From Pseudomonadota bacterium (GTDB taxonomy: Bacteria; Pseudomonadota; Alphaproteobacteria; Rhizobiales; Xanthobacteraceae), in contig JAEYVN010000354.1 in the NCBI GenBank assembly GCA_023431725.1, positions 1-19,874 on the forward strand: DNA of 19,874 nt, read 5' to 3'. Under the pieces are notes generated by a model. That model was given only the letters and a program-made list of their open reading frames with translations, was not told the DNA's origin and ran no database searches. Positions 16,159 through 19,874 of this stretch are shown here, piece after piece. Within the stretch, counting starts at the first letter, position 1. Each line of letters opens with the position of its first letter. The translations under genes and the position numbers were made by a program.

Positions 16159-16330
16159 TCCCGCGGGCGGAAATTACGTCTCGCCGTCGTGTTAAAGAAG
16201 CATTCAATTTTTTTGATTTAGCTCATCATTTGTCTCCGTCGTTGTCTTATGTTCGGCCTGAGATCATGCGTCAGTAACATGCCATTTCAGCTTGGGACAA
16301 TGAACAGCCGATCGGTTTCATCGTCATGAC

Positions 16331-16337
16331 AAAGGAG
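16331..16337 (+). promoter_or_regulatory. Ribosome binding site deciding the start of the receiver protein
   Basis: AAAGGAG at 16331-16337 stands six bases before the ATG at 16344. The earlier in-frame ATG at 16326 has no such site upstream and would place this sequence inside the coding region. The start at 16344 is therefore preferred. Confidence 0.65.
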
Positions 16338-16343
16338 CGCGTC

Positions 16344-16730
16344 ATGCCGAGCATTCTCCTCATCGATGATGACAAGCTTGTCTGCGCGGCGACGTCGATT
16401 TTGCTTCGCAGCAAGGGTTATCACGTCACGACCGCCAATGATGGTCAGGCCGGCATTGATGCGGCGCGCGCCGGAGCGTTCGACCTTGCGATCATCGATC
16501 TTTTCATGCCCGACATGGATGGCATGATCGTCATGAATGCACTGCGCGATCTTGATCCAAAAATCATCATGATCGCCGCGTCCGGATTCATGTTCGGAGG
16601 GCAATGCCCGGAAATGCCGGGCTTTGAGGCGATGGCCAGGGAGGCCGGCGCGGTGTCGACGCTGTACAAACCCTTCCGGCCGGGTGATGTCATTCACGCC
16701 ATCGAGCAGGCACTGAACGTCAGTGCTTGA
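16344..16730 (+). CDS. Stand-alone receiver (CheY-like) response regulator
   Basis: A 128-residue cytoplasmic protein made of one receiver domain and no output domain. It begins MPSILLIDDDK with the acidic metal-binding residues at about 8-10. The phosphoacceptor is Asp52 in AIIDLFMPDMDG, the switch residue region is IAASG (about 77-81), and the conserved Lys109 is in TLYKPF. It likely acts as a phosphorelay intermediate or through protein contacts. The link after the fourth strand (FMFGGQCPEMPGFEAMAREAG) is longer than in CheY and contains a Cys; whether that matters is unknown. It follows the hybrid kinase on the same strand after 185 bases, so it is a candidate partner, although the gap allows separate transcription. 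The in-frame ATG at 16326 would add six residues. Confidence 0.88.
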   Translation: MPSILLIDDDKLVCAATSILLRSKGYHVTTANDGQAGIDAARAGAFDLAIIDLFMPDMDGMIVMNALRDLDPKIIMIAASGFMFGGQCPEMPGFEAMAREAGAVSTLYKPFRPGDVIHAIEQALNVSA

Positions 16731-16818
16731 GGCGGTCTGCCGACGGAGCACCAGATCTGCCGCGACTCATCGATCACTTGGGCTGGCTTTTGCCACCATT
16801 GCGCACTATCAACGCGGC

Positions 16819-17166
16819 ATGATCTCGTCGCGCGTTGTTTCACCGATCCTGGGTTTTGCCGCAATCGCTGGCCTGGCGGCTTGTGCTGGCAGTGGCACGG
16901 AAGCTCTCAGCAGGCCCGGGAAGTTCAATCTGTACAATTGCGCTCTGCTCGACGACGCCGGCGACAGGCTGGTAAAGCGCGAGCAGGAGCTGGATCGGTT
17001 GATGCAAAAGGCCGCGCAGGGGCCGGGCGGAGAAGTCGCCAGCGCTATTGCCTATCGCAGCGAATACAACCTGACACGCGGTGATCTGCGCGAAATCGAG
17101 CGCGTCGGTGCGGAAAAGAAATGCGTGTTCAAGCACCGCTCAGTCAGCGATCAGGTGGTCCGCTGA
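16819..17166 (+). CDS. Small lipoprotein of unknown function
   Basis: A 115-residue protein with a lipoprotein signal peptide: MISSRVVSPILGFAAIAGLAAC, with lipobox LAAC and lipidated Cys22, one Arg in the N-region and a hydrophobic core. The mature part (about 93 residues) contains a FNLYNCALLDDAGDRLVKREQELDRL stretch that looks helical, and KKCVFKHRS near the end; the two mature Cys residues could form a disulfide. I do not recognise a named family. A longer frame from 16723 overlaps the end of the receiver gene and puts 32 polar residues before the signal, so the ATG at 16819 is preferred although its ribosome site is poor. The likely place is the inner leaflet of the outer membrane or the periplasmic face of the inner membrane. 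Confidence 0.75.
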   Translation: MISSRVVSPILGFAAIAGLAACAGSGTEALSRPGKFNLYNCALLDDAGDRLVKREQELDRLMQKAAQGPGGEVASAIAYRSEYNLTRGDLREIERVGAEKKCVFKHRSVSDQVVR

Positions 17167-17201
17167 CGTTTCGCTGCAAAGCGATCCCCTCGGCCGATCT
17201 T

Positions 17202-17226
17202 GGAACTATTTCGCATGAATGCCATT
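17202..17226 (+). promoter_or_regulatory. EcfG-like promoter upstream of the 53-residue membrane protein
   Basis: GGAAC (17202-17206), 16 bases, then CATT (17223-17226): one mismatch to the GGAAC-N16-CGTT consensus, and a full match to the looser GGAAC-N18-TT form described for RpoE2-type factors. The start of transcription would be near 17233, 57 bases before the ATG at 17290. Read by eye; control by a stress sigma factor is inference. Confidence 0.4.
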
Positions 17227-17289
17227 ATTGTTCCCTGGTGGGGCCTGAAGTCGTTTCGGGCTTGAGGATTTGAGAAAGGGACGCGGCCC

Positions 17290-17451
17290 ATGTCGGCATT
17301 GATCGGTATTCTGATTACGTTTCTGGTCATTATTCTTGTTCTTTACCTCGTCAACATGCTGCCGCTCGATGGTCGCGCCAAGCAGATCGTCCGTATCATC
17401 GTCATTATCATCGGCGTGCTGTCGCTCTTGAAGTATCTCGCGGTTTTCTGA
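17290..17451 (+). CDS. Small two-helix membrane protein (Thivi_2564-like)
   Basis: A 53-residue protein that is almost wholly membrane-embedded: helix 1 (about 3-22, MSALIGILITFLVIILVLYL), a short polar turn NMLPLDGRAKQ, then helix 2 (about 33-52, ending LLKYLAVF). The turn followed by IVRIIVIII resembles the small Thivi_2564-type membrane proteins (N-x-x-P-x-D-x-R-x-K-x-I-I); this match is from memory. AAAGGGA lies about 10 bases upstream of the ATG. Such proteins have no established role. A GGAAC-type promoter upstream suggests a stress-linked gene. It converges with the copper ATPase gene, 16 bases apart. Confidence 0.7.
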   Translation: MSALIGILITFLVIILVLYLVNMLPLDGRAKQIVRIIVIIIGVLSLLKYLAVF

Positions 17452-17459
17452 TCGTAAGA

Positions 17460-17486
17460 GCGGGGCGTCACAATCTGGCGCCCCGC
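17460..17486. terminator. Hairpin between convergent genes (possible bidirectional terminator)
   Basis: GCGGGGCG (17460-17467) pairs perfectly with CGCCCCGC (17479-17486) around an 11-base loop that contains the stop codon of the copper ATPase. It lies 9 bases past the stop of the small membrane protein. No T-run follows on either side, so intrinsic termination would be weak. Confidence 0.4.
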
Positions 17487-19825
17487 AATCGCAGCGCATT
17501 TCCCACAACGCTCACCGAAGACAGGGCCATCGCCGCGGCTGCAACGATCGGCGACAACAGGATGCCGAGCACCGGATAAAGCAGTCCGGCGGCGATGGGG
17601 ACGCCGGCCGCGTTGTAGATGAAGGCGAAGAACAGATTCTGTCGGATATTGCGCATGACCGCTTCCGACAGGTGGCGGGCACGCACGATGCCTGTCAGGT
17701 CGCCCTTCAACAAGGTGATGCCGGCGCTTTCAATGGCAACGTCCGTTCCGGTGCCCATGGCAATGCCGACGTCGGCGGCTGCCAGCGCCGGCGCATCGTT
17801 GACGCCATCACCAGCCATCGCGACGACGCGGCCCTGCGAACGCAGCTTCTCGACAACGGCGCTCTTGCCGTCCGGCAGGACATCGGCTTCGACATCATCG
17901 ATACCGAGTCTGCGCGCGACCGCCAATGCTGTCGTACGATTGTCGCCGGTCAGCATGACGATACGGATATTGTCGGCGCGCAAGGTGTCGAGGGCCGAAC
18001 GCGTTTCCGCCTTGACCGGATCGGCAATGGCGAGCGCACCGGCCAGTGTGTCGTCAATGGAAACGAACACGACGGTGGCGCCGTCCTCGCGCAGTCTGTC
18101 TGCTTCAGCGGCCAAGGCGTCAGTCGCGATGCTCAGCTCAGCAAGGAAGTTGGCGTTGCCGATGGCGATCCGCTTGCCATCCGCCACACCGAGAGCACCT
18201 TTGCCGGTCGGTGAATCGAAGTCCTGCACTGGAGCGAGATCGAGTTTCCGGCTTTTGGCGGCGGTCACGATGGCGAGCGCCAGCGGATGTTCGCTGGCTG
18301 CTTCGACGCTGGCTGCAAGGCGCAAGACGTCATCCTCGGCAAAGCCGCTGGTGACCGCGATATTCGTCAAGGCAGGCTTGCCTTCGGTCAGCGTGCCGGT
18401 CTTGTCGACCACCAGCGTGTCGACCTTTTCCATGCGCTCCAATGCTTCGGCATTGCGGATGAGCACGCCCGATTGCGCGCCGCGGCCAACGCCAACCATG
18501 ATCGACATCGGTGTTGCAAGGCCGAGCGCGCAGGGACAGGCGATGATCAGCACCGATACGGCGGCGAGCAGCCCGTATGCGAAGCGTGGTTCCGGCCCGA
18601 CCAGCGCCCACACGGCGAAGGCGATCAGCGCCACGGCAATCACGGCCGGTACGAACCAGCCAGCCACCTGGTCGGCCAGCCGCTGGATCGGGGCGCGCGA
18701 ACGCTGCGCGGATGCGACCATTTGCACGATTTGCGAGAGCAGGGTGTCACGCCCGACCTTTTCGGCGCGCATGACGAATGCACCGCTCTGGTTGATCGTG
18801 CCGGCAATGACTTTCGCGCCGATATCCTTGGTCACCGGCATGGACTCGCCGGTCACGAGCGATTCATCGACAGCAGAGCGACCTTCGACCACCCCGCCAT
18901 CGACCGGCACCTTGTCGCCGGGGCGCACGCGCAAACGGTCGCCGGCCATGACATCATCCAGCGGAATCTCTTCGTCGCTGCCGTCGTCGCGCATCCGTCG
19001 CGTTGTCTTGGGTGCGAGATCAAGCAACGCCTTGATCGCGCCAGACGTCGCTTCACGCGCGCGCAATTCCAGCACCTGGCCGAGCAACACCAGCACCGTG
19101 ATGACGGCGGCAGATTCAAAGTAGACCGCAACTGAGCCGTCATGGCCCCGGAAGGCAGCCGGAAAAATGCCCGGCGCGAATGTCGCGACCACGCTGTAAA
19201 GCCACGCGACACCGGTGCCGAGCGCGATCAGCGTGAACATGTTGAGATTGCGCGTAACCAGCGATTGCCAGCCCCGCACGAAGAACGGCCAGCCGGCCCA
19301 CGCGACCACGGGTGTGGCGAGCGCGAACTGAACCAGGTTCGACCAGGGCTGTGGCACAAGGCCGTGCGCTCCCGTCAGGTGCGACCCCATTTCCAGAACG
19401 AACACCGGCAATGTTAGCGCGAGGCCGATCCAGAAACGCCGCGTCATGTCGGCGAGTTCGGGATTGGGACCGCTATCGGCCGAGACCAGTTCGGGTTCGA
19501 GCGCCATGCCGCAGATCGGGCAGGAGCCGGGCCCGATCTGGCGGATCTCCGGATGCATCGGGCAGGTGTAGATCGTGCCCTCGGGCACATCGTCAGCCGC
19601 GGTCGGCTTCGGTGACAGATATTTTTGCGGATCGGCGATGAATTTCGTGCGGCAGCCCGCCGAGCAGAAGAAATATTCGTGCCCCTGATGGATGTGGCGG
19701 TGCTTCGCGGTCGCCGGATCGACACTCATGCCGCAAACGGGATCAATCACAGTTTGCGCGGCGGAAGCTGCACCGTGGCTGCATCCCGCGTGATTGTGCG
19801 AGTGGTTGTGCGCGCCGTGCGTCAT
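17468..19825 (-). CDS. copA: Copper-translocating P1B-type ATPase with YHS and heavy-metal-binding N terminus
   Basis: A 785-residue inner-membrane ATPase that exports Cu(I) (possibly Ag(I)) from the cytoplasm. The N terminus is His-rich ([18 protein letters not shown]). A YHS domain follows (about 26-70, [10 protein letters not shown]...YFFCSAGC), then a short CPMHP...CPICGM metal-binding segment (about 86-110); there is no classical HMA domain with CxxC. Core motifs are complete: TGES 325-328, metal-site CPC 430-432, DKTGT with phosphorylated Asp474, the HP pair near 513, and GDGVND 672-677. The last two helices carry the YN (FIYNAAGVP) and MxxSS ([11 protein letters not shown]) signatures of Cu(I) pumps. 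The ATG at 19825 has AAGGAAA upstream. A perfect inverted repeat like CsoR operators lies 19 bases before the start. Copper specificity is well supported; silver is possible. Confidence 0.95.
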   Translation of the reverse strand: MTHGAHNHSHNHAGCSHGAASAAQTVIDPVCGMSVDPATAKHRHIHQGHEYFFCSAGCRTKFIADPQKYLSPKPTAADDVPEGTIYTCPMHPEIRQIGPGSCPICGMALEPELVSADSGPNPELADMTRRFWIGLALTLPVFVLEMGSHLTGAHGLVPQPWSNLVQFALATPVVAWAGWPFFVRGWQSLVTRNLNMFTLIALGTGVAWLYSVVATFAPGIFPAAFRGHDGSVAVYFESAAVITVLVLLGQVLELRAREATSGAIKALLDLAPKTTRRMRDDGSDEEIPLDDVMAGDRLRVRPGDKVPVDGGVVEGRSAVDESLVTGESMPVTKDIGAKVIAGTINQSGAFVMRAEKVGRDTLLSQIVQMVASAQRSRAPIQRLADQVAGWFVPAVIAVALIAFAVWALVGPEPRFAYGLLAAVSVLIIACPCALGLATPMSIMVGVGRGAQSGVLIRNAEALERMEKVDTLVVDKTGTLTEGKPALTNIAVTSGFAEDDVLRLAASVEAASEHPLALAIVTAAKSRKLDLAPVQDFDSPTGKGALGVADGKRIAIGNANFLAELSIATDALAAEADRLREDGATVVFVSIDDTLAGALAIADPVKAETRSALDTLRADNIRIVMLTGDNRTTALAVARRLGIDDVEADVLPDGKSAVVEKLRSQGRVVAMAGDGVNDAPALAAADVGIAMGTGTDVAIESAGITLLKGDLTGIVRARHLSEAVMRNIRQNLFFAFIYNAAGVPIAAGLLYPVLGILLSPIVAAAAMALSSVSVVGNALRLRGARL

Positions 19826-19843
19826 TGGCTTTTCCTTGAAACC

Positions 19844-19862
19844 TATACCCGGTAGGGGTATA
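19844..19862. promoter_or_regulatory. CsoR-like operator upstream of the copper ATPase
   Basis: TATACCC (19844-19850) and GGGTATA (19856-19862) form a perfect 7-bp inverted repeat with the 5-base centre GGTAG. G/C-tract repeats of the form ATACCC-N-GGGTAT are typical of CsoR/RcnR-family copper repressors. It overlaps a TATATA stretch on the minus strand (19864-19859) that could be the -10 box, so binding would block the promoter and copper would release it. No regulator gene lies in this window; it may be just beyond the right end. Confidence 0.6.
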
Positions 19863-19874
19863 TAGACGGCATGC

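Noticed and set aside
17619..19124. 501-residue frame on the plus strand
   Set aside because: Ser/Ala/Arg-rich antisense of the copper ATPase; no domain and no ribosome site.

Overview
The window reads as chromosomal DNA of a high-GC alphaproteobacterium, most likely from the Hyphomicrobiales (Bradyrhizobium/Afipia/Rhodopseudomonas-like). The clues are a TctC/Bug solute receptor, several c-di-GMP proteins, an Anbu proteasome-like operon and promoters resembling those of the EcfG general-stress sigma factor. The genus is inference; no rRNA or other marker gene is present.

Layout. (1) 1-4300: the 5' part of a leftward TctC/Bug receptor gene, with an apparent one-base deletion in its signal peptide, lies back to back with a rightward MFS transporter. 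The MFS gene converges on a CNT-type nucleoside transporter with a 4-base overlap, followed by a membrane-bound GGDEF diguanylate cyclase. (2) 4305-7447: a short-chain dehydrogenase and a large membrane GGDEF-EAL protein, both leftward. (3) 7587-11703: a leftward four-gene cluster in transcription order: circularly permuted ATP-grasp ligase, alpha-E helical protein, transglutaminase-like protease, Anbu proteasome-like peptidase. This is the conserved Anbu neighbourhood, predicted to make and process a peptide or peptide tag. A perfect EcfG-type promoter (GGAAC-N16-CGTT) lies just upstream of its first gene, which suggests control by general stress. (4) 11915-13312: rightward CinA/MoCF-domain protein, an overlooked 37-residue lipoprotein with a TTG start, and a xanthine phosphoribosyltransferase whose ATG overlaps the lipoprotein stop. 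(5) 13365-13697: a tRNA-Leu(UAA) gene split by a 247-base group I intron at U34, the position used in cyanobacteria and plastids. (6) 14041-17451: a PAS-PAS hybrid histidine kinase, a stand-alone receiver protein, a small lipoprotein and a 53-residue membrane protein with a near-EcfG promoter. (7) 17468-19825: a leftward Cu(I)-type P1B ATPase with His-rich, YHS and CPMHP-type metal-binding segments at its N terminus. A CsoR-like inverted repeat sits over its promoter region.

The two most notable items are the intron-split tRNA-Leu(UAA) and the Anbu/ATP-grasp/alpha-E/transglutaminase operon under a consensus stress promoter. No CRISPR array, insertion sequence, integrase or plasmid/phage replication function was seen.
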